6,677 bases of DNA from Solirubrobacterales bacterium. Lineage in GTDB: Bacteria > Actinomycetota > Thermoleophilia > Solirubrobacterales > Solirubrobacteraceae. Position numbers and translations under genes: made by a program. Below are positions 1 through 6,434 of the stretch, in pieces. Under the pieces are notes generated by a model, which saw nothing but the letters and a program-made list of their open reading frames with translations, was not told where the DNA came from and did no database searches. Every line of letters starts with the position of its first letter. Position 1 is the stretch's first letter. Where the stretch lies: assembly GCA_026392325.1 (NCBI GenBank), contig JAPLCH010000086.1, forward strand, positions 5,058 to 11,734. Direction: 5' to 3'.

Positions 1-934
1 CCGTCGGTGAAGCGATCCGGGACTTTGTCCGGCTGACTTCTGATGAGGCAAAGGCGCCGCCCCCTGAAAGGATTGGGTGCGACCAGGAATGATCTCCGAG
101 GCCATTCCCCTCGGCAAGAATGCGCCTCTGCAGGGCCGCCCTCCCGGACATCTGGTTGCCCACCTCGAAGAATGTTGCATGAGCCTTGTAGTGCTTCAGG
201 AGATTGAGTACCGAAGGCGTGTACTTCGATGGTCCATCATCAAACGAGATGGCCACAACCTTGTGCCCTCTGGGGCCGTTTGAACGCACTGATGTACCTG
301 TGGCAACGCAGCCAACTGGTGTCGCCGCCGCATATCTGGTCTGGGCGGGAGTTGCCGGTACGCGGTCAGAGCAGCCAGGGGCGCGACAGCCAGAAGAGTC
401 GACCCATGTGCTCTCCGCCTGCCAGCGGTATGCGCCAACAGCAAGCCCAGCCCCGCTTGCCGGAATGCGGGCAATGAGTCGGTTCGGCGAGGGCCTTGAA
501 ATCGAGACATTCCCGATGAGTGATCTTGAAGTGGGTGCCCCTGCCAAGTTCAGATTCTCTCGAACGATGCGGGCCTTCTTCGCGGAAAGCGCGAGACAGA
601 TTCGCCGTACCGCACTGCCGCTCTTGGCTCGGAAAAGGTCGAAGCAGAGAGAGCGACCAGCCTGTGCCCCAATGGTCGCAGCGGAGATCGTCCCAGAGGT
701 GCGGACGGAGAAGACAATGTTGAGCCCGTCCTGGCGGACGGTTGCAGCACGGATGTCCAGCGGCCATGCCGGCGCAACCGCGAACGATGCCCGTTGGTTT
801 GACCGCCCCTTATCTGGGGAAGCGCCCGCGGGCACAGAGAATGCAACCCCTACAACACAGATAAAGGCCGCGACCAATACTGCACCTCTTCTGTTTCTGT
901 GGCCCGTATTCAGGCTTCTTGACCGCTTGCTCAC
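1..934 (-). CDS. Secreted polysaccharide deacetylase (NodB domain), C-terminus beyond window edge
   Basis: This frame is open from a GTG at 934 to the left edge (311 codons). Residues 1-38 form a signal peptide: a basic n-region (SKRSRS...RNRR), a hydrophobic core (AVLVAAFICVVGVAF) and a likely cleavage after AGA. Residues about 39-224 match nothing I recognise and contain five Cys (97, 113, 183, 188, 209). The NodB domain starts near residue 225. VVAISFDDGPS at 226-236 is motif 1, with D232 as the expected catalytic base and D233 as a metal ligand. DHSWSHP at 281-287 is the H-x3-H metal-binding motif. Later NodB motifs lie outside the window. Family members remove N- or O-acetyl groups from cell-wall or extracellular polysaccharides by metal-dependent hydrolysis; the substrate cannot be read here. 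The start is the least certain part: an in-frame stop lies at 938-940, and the only SD-like bases (GAAGG) abut the GTG, so a leaderless start is possible. Confidence 0.88.
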   Translation of the reverse strand, partial: MSKRSRSLNTGHRNRRGAVLVAAFICVVGVAFSVPAGASPDKGRSNQRASFAVAPAWPLDIRAATVRQDGLNIVFSVRTSGTISAATIGAQAGRSLCFDLFRAKSGSAVRRICLALSAKKARIVRENLNLAGAPTSRSLIGNVSISRPSPNRLIARIPASGAGLAVGAYRWQAESTWVDSSGCRAPGCSDRVPATPAQTRYAAATPVGCVATGTSVRSNGPRGHKVVAISFDDGPSKYTPSVLNLLKHYKAHATFFEVGNQMSGRAALQRRILAEGNGLGDHSWSHPILSGGGAFASSEVSRTKSRIASPT

Positions 935-1010
935 CCTTCACAGGGTATCCAGCAAGGCATCCGGAGGATTGGATTGCGGCGTATTGGGACCGGTCTTGCA
1001 GAGAACGAAG

Positions 1011-1036
1011 AAGGGACAGAGCAAGCTCTGTCCCTT
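1011..1036 (-). terminator. Hairpin terminator after the acyl-CoA dehydrogenase gene
   Basis: The arms AAGGGACAGAG and CTCTGTCCCTT are perfectly complementary over 11 bp and enclose four bases. Read on the minus strand the loop is CTTG closed by G-C, the stable CUUG tetraloop arrangement, and it is followed by pyrimidine-rich CTTCGTTCTCT. It lies 39 bases past the dehydrogenase stop and before the deacetylase start, which suits an intrinsic terminator separating the two genes. There is no pure T-run, so efficiency is uncertain. The stem is equally symmetric on the plus strand, but no plus-strand gene ends here. Confidence 0.7.
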
Positions 1037-1075
1037 CTAAATCTGCTGCTGGCTCCTTGAGCCTGCGTGCGACTC

Positions 1076-2338
1076 CTAGCGAAGGCGCATTCCACTGATG
1101 GCGCGGGAGATGACAACACGCTGAATCTCTGAGGTTCCCTCAAAGATCATGTAGATCTTTGCGTCACGATGCCAACGCTCCACCGGGTACTCACGGGTGT
1201 AGCCGTTGCCACCGAGAATCTGGATGGCACGCTCAGTTGCCTTGACTGCAACTTCGCCAGCCTTGGCCTTGCTCATTGAACCCTCTGCACGCTTGAACTC
1301 GACGCCATTGCGTCCCATCCATGCTGCACGCCATACGAGGAGGCGCGCCGCGTCGATCTCCATTGCCATGTCGGCAAGGTCGAACGCGATGGACTGGTTG
1401 TCGATGATCGGACGGCCGAACTGCTCGCGCGTCTTTGCGTACTCAAGTGAGTACTCGTAGGCGGCACGTGCGATGCCGAGCGCCTGGGCGCCGACGATCG
1501 GACGGGTTGCCTCAAACGTCTGCATTGCTGCCTGACCCTTTGCCTTCTTGCCCTCACGGACACGGGCGAGGCGCTCGTCGAGCTTCTCCTTGCCACCAAG
1601 AACCATCTCGGCAGGAATGCGGCAGTCGTCAAGGTGAACGTCAGCGGTGTGCGATGCGCGAATGCCGTGCTTCTTGACCTTGGCACCCTGCTCGCAGCCC
1701 TTGGTTCCCGGAGGAATGATGAATGCGGCCTGTCCACGGGAGCCGAGCTCCTTGTCCACAACAGCTGTAACTACGTGAACGTTGGCGATGCCACCATTGG
1801 TTGCCCATGACTTCTGACCGTTAAGGACCCACTCGTTGGTGGCCTCGTCGTACTTGGCGGTTGTGCGCTGAGCTGAAACGTCTGAACCTGCCTCTGGCTC
1901 TGAAGCGCAGAATGCGGCGATCTTGACGTCGGTCTCAGTTCCGTAGCACTCAGGAATCCAAGTCCCGATCTGCTCCTGCGTTCCCTGACCAACGATTGCT
2001 GCAACCGCAAGGCCGGTGCCTTGGATTGACATGCCGATGCCTGCGTCGCCCCAGAAGAGCTCCTCACTGACAAGCGGCATGCTGAGACCGGTGGGGTCTG
2101 CAAAGAACTGTGCCATTGCCTCGAAGCCGTAAAGGCCAATCTTGGCTGCCTCCTGGACGATCTCCCATGGGAACTCTTCACGTTCATCCCACTCGTGGGC
2201 TGCTGGGCGGACTACGCCTTCTGCAAATCCGTGGACCCAATCAACGAGGTCCTTCTGCTCTTGGTTGAGAGCGAGGGAGAACTGTGGCTCTCCTGCTGGC
2301 GTCTCGTCAGCTGTTGGTTCTGGTGCGGTGGTAGCCAT
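1076..2338 (-). CDS. Acyl-CoA dehydrogenase (FAD-dependent)
   Basis: The protein (420 aa) is a full-length cytoplasmic acyl-CoA dehydrogenase, which alpha,beta-desaturates acyl-CoA thioesters and passes electrons to electron-transfer flavoprotein. Order of features: an Ala/Pro/Glu-rich extension (about 1-20) absent from classic ~380-residue members; an N-terminal helical domain; the FAD/substrate loop ASEPEAGSD (145-153); a middle beta domain with LNGQKSWATNGG (172-183); a charged linker (EKLDERLARVREGKKAKGQ, 251-269); REQFGRP (304-310); GGNGYTREYPVER (376-388); and the C-terminal IFEGTSEIQ segment. There E400 aligns with the catalytic base Glu of medium- and short-chain enzymes, so the active site looks intact. 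The ATG at 2338 is preceded by AAAGGAAG with 8-base spacing. Chain length or branched-chain preference cannot be told from sequence alone. It lies 137 bp downstream of the SDR gene on the same strand, behind a symmetric regulatory region. Confidence 0.97.
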   Translation of the reverse strand: MATTAPEPTADETPAGEPQFSLALNQEQKDLVDWVHGFAEGVVRPAAHEWDEREEFPWEIVQEAAKIGLYGFEAMAQFFADPTGLSMPLVSEELFWGDAGIGMSIQGTGLAVAAIVGQGTQEQIGTWIPECYGTETDVKIAAFCASEPEAGSDVSAQRTTAKYDEATNEWVLNGQKSWATNGGIANVHVVTAVVDKELGSRGQAAFIIPPGTKGCEQGAKVKKHGIRASHTADVHLDDCRIPAEMVLGGKEKLDERLARVREGKKAKGQAAMQTFEATRPIVGAQALGIARAAYEYSLEYAKTREQFGRPIIDNQSIAFDLADMAMEIDAARLLVWRAAWMGRNGVEFKRAEGSMSKAKAGEVAVKATERAIQILGGNGYTREYPVERWHRDAKIYMIFEGTSEIQRVVISRAISGMRLR

Positions 2339-2346
2339 CTGTGGAA

Positions 2347-2354
2347 CTTCCTTT
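2347..2354 (-). promoter_or_regulatory. Ribosome-binding site of the acyl-CoA dehydrogenase gene
   Basis: AAAGGAAG on the minus strand lies 8 bases before the ATG at 2338 and supports that start. The same AAAGGAAGT string precedes the SDR start. Confidence 0.75.
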
Positions 2355-2373
2355 CAATCTTTTGGGGCGAAAG

Positions 2374-2389
2374 TTGACTCGCGAGTCAA
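2374..2389. promoter_or_regulatory. Perfect 16-bp palindrome, probable operator for the acyl-CoA dehydrogenase gene
   Basis: TTGACTCGCGAGTCAA is an uninterrupted palindrome 35 bases upstream of the acyl-CoA dehydrogenase start. Its length, TGAC/GTCA ends and CG centre are typical of operators bound by dimeric TetR-type repressors, a family that commonly controls fatty-acid catabolism genes in actinobacteria. A TACTAT hexamer on the minus strand at 2394-2399 could be the -10 element, which would place the palindrome across the transcription start. I see no good -35 hexamer at the right distance. No regulator gene lies in the window, so the binding protein is unknown. Confidence 0.6.
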
Positions 2390-2398
2390 TGGAATAGT

Positions 2399-2438
2399 AC
2401 TTGCTCCCGCGACAGCAAGTCGCACAACGCAGACTTGC
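2399..2438. repeat. Three alternating ACTTGC/GCAAGT arms between the SDR and acyl-CoA dehydrogenase genes
   Basis: On the plus strand ACTTGCT (2399-2405) pairs with AGCAAGT (2414-2420), and the overlapping GCAAGTC (2415-2421) pairs with GACTTGC (2432-2438). The central arm can therefore pair with either neighbour, in two mutually exclusive 7-bp hairpins with 8- and 10-base loops. The arms are spaced about 16-17 bases centre to centre. The block lies past the SDR stop and just upstream of the putative -10 and palindrome of the acyl-CoA dehydrogenase gene. It could be stacked protein-binding half-sites, or a switchable RNA structure if the two genes are co-transcribed. Confidence 0.55.
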
Positions 2439-2475
2439 GGCAGCGGGATAACTACGGGGCTTGGGCTCCTTCGGC

Positions 2476-3264
2476 TCAGACAGCAGGACCGTCAGGACCG
2501 AATCCGCCCCAATCCTGAAGGAAGATGTCAAGAATGAGGTCTCCTCCGGGAGCAGCGCGGTAGACAGAAAGGTCTGTGATCCCAGCCTCTGCGAGAACCT
2601 CGTCGTCCACGTAGGTGTTACCCGTGCAGGCGGCTGGGTCACGGGCCAGGATGATCGCTGCTGAGTCGGCAATGCTCTGGGGCGTCCGGGCTCGCGCCAG
2701 GGCCTCATCGGCGCCGAGCAGGTTCTGGACAGCTGCTGTTGTGATGATCGACATCCCGTACTTGGAGAGCGTGTAAGGAGCATGCGTTGCCAACCACTTG
2801 CGGTCGGGGTCAAGCGGTGGGCTCAGGGAAAGAACATGCGCCCGGTCGGACTTGCGCAGGTGTGGCATGCAGGCCTGGGTGACAACAAATGCCCCACGAA
2901 CATTGATCTGCATCATCAGGTCAAGTCGTTTGACCGGGAGCTCAGCCGGGGTAGCCAGGTTGATGGCAGACGCATTGTTGATGCAGATGTCAATCCCGCC
3001 GAAGTGAGCTGCTGTCTTTTCTACAGCCTCGACAACTGCCGCCTCGTCGCGGATGTCGCCGAGGATCGGAAGTGCCTTGCCGCCAGCGGCTTCGATTGCC
3101 TCAGCCGCACTGTGAATTGTCCCTGGAAGCCTTGGGTCCGCCTTGTCAGTCTTTGCCATGATCGCAACGTTGGCGCCCTCGGAACCAAGCTTCTCCGCAA
3201 TAGCGAGGCCGATGCCCCGGCTGCCACCCGACATGAAAACTGTTCTGCCTTCGAACTCGCCCAC
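2476..3264 (-). CDS. HSDL2-like short-chain dehydrogenase/reductase with apparent internal deletion
   Basis: This 262-aa protein has a classical SDR Rossmann fold: the NAD(P)-binding SGGSRGIG (12-19), NNAS (96-99), N121 in MQINVRG, S148 in SLSPP and the catalytic Y164-x3-K168. The SPPL stretch, YTLSKYGMS and the tail (GNTYVDDEVLAEAGITDLSVY...) resemble the SDR domain of HSDL2 and its bacterial relatives rather than FabG; there is no SCP2 domain. Relatives, as I recall them, carry about 23-25 residues after KYGMS, including xAVNxLWPxT, before TAAV. Here S172 is followed almost directly by IITTAAVQ, so that strand, helix and the Pro cofactor-loop motif appear absent. The GTG at 3264 is chosen because AAAGGAAG lies 6 bases upstream and the upstream in-frame extension to 3345 has no family similarity. 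It likely oxidises or reduces an acyl-linked or lipid alcohol; its substrate is unknown and its activity is doubtful if the gap is real. Confidence 0.9.
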   Translation of the reverse strand: MGEFEGRTVFMSGGSRGIGLAIAEKLGSEGANVAIMAKTDKADPRLPGTIHSAAEAIEAAGGKALPILGDIRDEAAVVEAVEKTAAHFGGIDICINNASAINLATPAELPVKRLDLMMQINVRGAFVVTQACMPHLRKSDRAHVLSLSPPLDPDRKWLATHAPYTLSKYGMSIITTAAVQNLLGADEALARARTPQSIADSAAIILARDPAACTGNTYVDDEVLAEAGITDLSVYRAAPGGDLILDIFLQDWGGFGPDGPAV

Positions 3265-3270
3265 TTTTGA

Positions 3271-3278
3271 CTTCCTTT
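3271..3278 (-). promoter_or_regulatory. Ribosome-binding site that sets the SDR start at GTG 3264
   Basis: AAAGGAAG on the minus strand is separated by 6 bases (TCAAAA) from the GTG. It favours this start over the ATG codons farther upstream at 3345 and 3324, which lie before it in the same frame. Confidence 0.75.
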
Positions 3279-3365
3279 GATTGATCTGGAGTTGGACTGC
3301 GGCTTCCCGCAATGGCGTCAGCATATGGGGCTGCAGGTACAGCAAGCCACGCCATCACAAGCCCT

Positions 3366-3382
3366 GCTAACCTTTTGTTAGC
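3366..3382. promoter_or_regulatory. Inverted repeat GCTAAC-N5-GTTAGC abutting the VOC start
   Basis: Perfect 6-bp arms surround CTTTT and end one base before the ATG at 3384. The site lies in the divergent region between the SDR and VOC genes, so a bound repressor could affect both. As RNA it would form a weak stem right at the start codon. No Shine-Dalgarno sequence is visible here. The symmetry is short enough that chance cannot be excluded. Confidence 0.4.
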
Positions 3383-3383
3383 G

Positions 3384-3878
3384 ATGCAACCAATAGACCC
3401 CCTCACACAAGTAGGCCATGTTCACCTCAAGGTCGCCGACCTTGACCGGGCAATCCAGTTCTACTCAGAGGTTCTGGGATTTAATCTGACGCAACGTTTT
3501 GGGAATGAGGCGGCTTTTCTCTCCGCAGGTGGCTACCACCACCACGTCGGGCTGAACACATGGATGAGCCGCGGAGGGCCCGCACCCCCGCGCAACTCAA
3601 CAGGACTCTTCCACGCTGCATTCCTCTACCCAAACCGCCAGGCGCTCGCCAATGCGCTGGAACGCCTGATGGAGAACCAATATCCACTAGAAGGCGCTGC
3701 AGACCACGGAGTGAGTGAAGCCCTTTACTTGAGCGACCCGGACGGCAACGGAATCGAGCTTTACTGGGACCGCGACGCTTCAGAATGGCCCCGATCTGCC
3801 GGTGGCGAGCTGGAGATGGTGACCCTCCCGCTTGACCTGAACGAACTGCTCTCTGAAGCGGCTCCAGCAGCAAGCTGA
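3384..3878 (+). CDS. VOC-superfamily protein (glyoxalase/extradiol dioxygenase fold)
   Basis: The 164-aa protein has one pair of VOC beta-alpha-beta3 modules. The first begins VGHVHLKVADLDRAIQFYSEVLGF (10-33). The second covers about 74-128, with GLFHAAFLYP and YLSDPDGNGIELYWD. H12, H77 and E125 occupy the usual metal-ligand positions of the fold, and the GGYHHHVGLNTW segment (49-60) is typical of catechol-2,3-dioxygenase-like members such as the N-terminal half of CatE. The protein is single-domain and seems complete. The reaction could be ring cleavage, isomerisation or thiol transfer; sequence alone does not decide. The ATG at 3384 fits the family N-terminus; an in-frame ATG at 3312 would add 24 unconserved residues. 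Neither has a clear ribosome-binding site. It is divergent from the SDR gene and 125 bp before the GH31 gene. Confidence 0.9.
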   Translation: MQPIDPLTQVGHVHLKVADLDRAIQFYSEVLGFNLTQRFGNEAAFLSAGGYHHHVGLNTWMSRGGPAPPRNSTGLFHAAFLYPNRQALANALERLMENQYPLEGAADHGVSEALYLSDPDGNGIELYWDRDASEWPRSAGGELEMVTLPLDLNELLSEAAPAAS

Positions 3879-3909
3879 TTGCTCGGGCATATCCCTGTTT
3901 GCGGACTCG

Positions 3910-3924
3910 CTGACAACGCGTCAG
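3910..3924 (+). promoter_or_regulatory. Short inverted repeat CTGAC-N5-GTCAG before the GH31 gene
   Basis: CTGAC and GTCAG flank AACGC, 32 bases after the VOC stop and about 80 bases before the GH31 start. It is followed by TTTCCT. It could be a weak terminator for the VOC gene or an operator for the GH31 gene. The stem is only 5 bp and the T-run is short, so this is tentative. Confidence 0.3.
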
Positions 3925-3992
3925 TTTCCTGCGACGGGATGAACGGTTATGTGCCAAGCTTGCGGCAACAGCATCACCACCTATGGGGAAAC

Positions 3993-3998
3993 AGGGGA
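3993..3998 (+). promoter_or_regulatory. Ribosome-binding site of the GH31 gene
   Basis: AGGGGA lies 5 bases before the ATG at 4004. It supports this start, which also gives a proper signal peptide. Confidence 0.7.
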
Positions 3999-4003
3999 AA
4001 TAA

Positions 4004-6409
4004 ATGAAGCTCGTTCGCGTCGCCGCAGCAACAACCGGCCTTGCAACTGCGGCCTTGGCCTTTTCAGCCGCCGGAGCACTGGGCGCCACAGCCCACACAG
4101 CGGTTTCCGGATCCCTTGGAGGAGGACTGACAACTGCAACGAGCGGCCTCGGCCTCTGGGTCAAGGTGGGGAAGAAGACCTACAAGACAACCACTGTCGC
4201 CAGCTCAACTCAGGCGCATGGAGTCCAAGCCATTCTCTTCAACACTTCCGACCCAGCCAAGAGGAAGATCGATGTAAGGCTCAGCCCAGCAGTCGGCGGA
4301 GTCATGTCCCTCACTGCAACTTCGACAGGCACAGCCCCCGATTCCATCGGAATTGACTTCAAGGCCGTCAAGAACGAACGCTGGTTCGGCTTTGGCGAAA
4401 GGGCCGACATGGTCTCCCGCGGAGGCACGGCAGGAGCGTCAACCGTTGAGAACTATGTCTCGGACGGCCCATGGCAGCCGAACGAGTGGAAAGGCGTTGG
4501 GGCAACACTCCCACCGGGCGGCTCGCGCGGTCGGATGGACTCCACCTACTTCCCAATCCCGTGGACGCTCTCAACCCGCGGTTACGGCGTACTGATTGAC
4601 CGAGATGAGACGAGCCGTTTCGCCTTCGGGGGCAAGACCGCAAAAACATGGTCGCTTGACGTCGACGGAGCCAAGCTGGCCCTGCGCGTATTTGCCGCCG
4701 GAACTCCCGCCAAGACCCTTGGGCTCTACACGAGCACAACCGGCCGCCAGCCAGCAGCGGCAGCCGCCTGGTACTTCGGACCATGGTTCCAAGCACCCGG
4801 CGACCCTGCCACTCAGATAGCCACGCTCAAGGACGCAGGTTCACCAACCTCCGTCTCAATGACCTACAGCCATTACCTTCCTTGCGGGTCTGACCGTGGG
4901 CACGAGTCCGCAATGATTGACAGGGCAAACCTTTGGCACGGCGCAGGAATGGCCGTAACCACCTACTTCAACCCAATGGTCTGCGACGGGTATTCAGAGG
5001 CGTTCGACCCAGCAGTAGCTGCCGGAGCCCTCACGAAGAAGGCAGACGGAACTCCTTATGTCTACCGCTACGTAGCGTCCACCACATTCCATGTGGGCCA
5101 GTACGACTTCACTAACCCGCTTGGTGTCAGCCAGTTCCAAGGCCTTCTTCAACGTGCCGTGGACCACGGCTACGACGGTTGGATGGAGGACTTTGGCGAG
5201 TACACACCACTCGACTCCGTTGCAACTGACGGAACGCCAGCCAACGCAATGCACAACCTTTACCCCCGGCTTTACCACAAGGCAGCCTCTGACTTTGCTG
5301 ACAAAGCAGGCAAGCCGCTCGCGCGATTCCAGCGTTCAGGCTGGTCGGGAACCGCCAAGTACGCCCAGGTTGTCTGGGGCGGCGACCCATCTACAGATTG
5401 GGGCTTCGATGGCATCTCATCCGTCGTCAAGAACGGAATCGGCATGGGCCTCTCCGGGGTGAGCCTCTGGGGCTCAGACATCGGCGGCTACTTCTCACTG
5501 TCGAGCTCCGTGGCACTCCTCTCATCTGAGTTGCTCAAGCGCTGGGTTGAAGTCGGGTTCGCATCAGGCGTAATGCGCAACGAAACCGATGGCGTCACGG
5601 CCAGCTACGTGCCGCGCCCACAGGTAACTAACCCAGATGTTCTTCCCATCTGGACGAAGTATTCGCGACTTCGGACCCAGCTTTACCCCTACCTCGCTGC
5701 AGCACAGAAGCAATACGACGCGACAGGGATCCCGATCATGAGAGCGCTGCTGCTTGACTACCCGACCGACTCAAAGGCAGTCGCAGCAGACACGGAATAC
5801 GGGTTCGGACCGGACGTGATTGCTGCACCAGTCCTGACCAAGGGAGCAACCAGCCGGACGGCTTACCTGCCCAAGGGAACATGGGTTGACCTCTGGCGGT
5901 CAGCCCAGATGAATCCGACTACTGGTGGACTTGAGCCAACGGGAGCGAAACTGCTCACGGGAGCCAAGGACCAGACGGTCGCTGCACCGATTGACCAGAT
6001 TCCGCTGTTCGTCAAGGCGGGAGCGGCAATCCCGCTGCTCACACCTGATGTGTGGACACTGAGCCCATACGGCAGTGACGTCATCCACCTCTCTGACCGG
6101 GAAAGCCAACGACGGATCGTTGCCTTCCCGCGCGGAACATGGACGGGTGCCCTTGGCCCAGCAGAAACCCTTTCATCTACTGAGGGAACCAACACCTGGG
6201 CACTTGCAATTGGTGGATCCAAGAGCCGGACATACTCAATTGAGGCATCCCTTGGAACGCTAAACCACCCATTCACTCCATGTTCCATCAAGGTAGGAAA
6301 CACAACGCTTTCGCCAGGTTCTTGGAGCTACAAGTCCAGCAGCAAGGTGCTCAAGGCAACTGTCACAACGACCGCGGCTACGGTCACGGTCAAGAGCGCC
6401 TGCAGCTGA
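4004..6409 (+). CDS. Secreted glycoside hydrolase family 31 protein (alpha-glycosidase type)
   Basis: This 801-aa exported enzyme is a GH31 retaining alpha-glycosidase. A signal peptide (K2, R5, then an Ala/Leu-rich core) ends near residue 25-30 at AGALGATA. An N-terminal beta domain follows, with ERWFGFGER at 125-133. The (beta/alpha)8 barrel runs from about 255 to 570. WMEDFGEY (393-400) carries the nucleophile D396, and VVWGGDPSTDW carries the acid/base D461. LWGSDIGGY (488-496) is another GH31 hallmark, followed by SGVMRNE. PIMRALLLDYP and VIAAPVL introduce the C-terminal beta domains. The tail has a Ser/Thr/Lys-rich strand region with C760 and C800, a possible disulfide; C294 and C327 could form another. 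The DFGE-type nucleophile motif and AMHNLYP resemble the YihQ branch of GH31, but the region after barrel strand 1 reads TYSHYLPCG without RxxW. Sulfoquinovosidase activity is therefore not supported and the substrate is open. I recall similar full-length proteins from Thermoleophilia. Confidence 0.95.
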   Translation: MKLVRVAAATTGLATAALAFSAAGALGATAHTAVSGSLGGGLTTATSGLGLWVKVGKKTYKTTTVASSTQAHGVQAILFNTSDPAKRKIDVRLSPAVGGVMSLTATSTGTAPDSIGIDFKAVKNERWFGFGERADMVSRGGTAGASTVENYVSDGPWQPNEWKGVGATLPPGGSRGRMDSTYFPIPWTLSTRGYGVLIDRDETSRFAFGGKTAKTWSLDVDGAKLALRVFAAGTPAKTLGLYTSTTGRQPAAAAAWYFGPWFQAPGDPATQIATLKDAGSPTSVSMTYSHYLPCGSDRGHESAMIDRANLWHGAGMAVTTYFNPMVCDGYSEAFDPAVAAGALTKKADGTPYVYRYVASTTFHVGQYDFTNPLGVSQFQGLLQRAVDHGYDGWMEDFGEYTPLDSVATDGTPANAMHNLYPRLYHKAASDFADKAGKPLARFQRSGWSGTAKYAQVVWGGDPSTDWGFDGISSVVKNGIGMGLSGVSLWGSDIGGYFSLSSSVALLSSELLKRWVEVGFASGVMRNETDGVTASYVPRPQVTNPDVLPIWTKYSRLRTQLYPYLAAAQKQYDATGIPIMRALLLDYPTDSKAVAADTEYGFGPDVIAAPVLTKGATSRTAYLPKGTWVDLWRSAQMNPTTGGLEPTGAKLLTGAKDQTVAAPIDQIPLFVKAGAAIPLLTPDVWTLSPYGSDVIHLSDRESQRRIVAFPRGTWTGALGPAETLSSTEGTNTWALAIGGSKSRTYSIEASLGTLNHPFTPCSIKVGNTTLSPGSWSYKSSSKVLKATVTTTAATVTVKSACS

Positions 6410-6434
6410 GACAGATCCAGCGGCAACCTTGAAT

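Noticed and set aside
366..767. Minus-strand open frames of about 100-133 codons in other frames (also 196-510 and 550-846)
   Set aside because: They overlap the deacetylase in the wrong frame and show low-complexity, Arg/Ser-rich shadow translations.
204..1040. A 278-codon plus-strand open frame
   Set aside because: It is antisense to the deacetylase, whose minus-strand frame has a signal peptide and NodB motifs. The plus-strand translation has no recognisable domain, and its last codons run through the terminator hairpin.
2307..2813. A 168-codon minus-strand frame spanning the 3' part of the SDR gene and the gap
   Set aside because: It lies in a different frame from the SDR, which has clear motifs. 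I considered a frameshift that would supply the missing SDR segment, but its translation does not contain the expected AVNxLWP stretch.
3265..3345. A longer SDR start at 3345
   Set aside because: The extension precedes a good ribosome-binding site and GTG at the normal family N-terminus, and has no SDR similarity.
3312..3383. A longer VOC start at the ATG at 3312
   Set aside because: The added 24 residues are not part of the family, there is no ribosome-binding site, and they run through the inverted repeat before 3384.
3481..4164. A 227-codon minus-strand open frame
   Set aside because: It is antisense to the VOC gene and to the GH31 signal peptide region, with a composition typical of a reverse shadow.
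4004..6409. Annotation of the GH31 protein as a sulfoquinovosidase (yihQ)
   Set aside because: The nucleophile motif is similar, but the RxxW sulfonate pair is not seen and no sulfoquinovose pathway genes are present.
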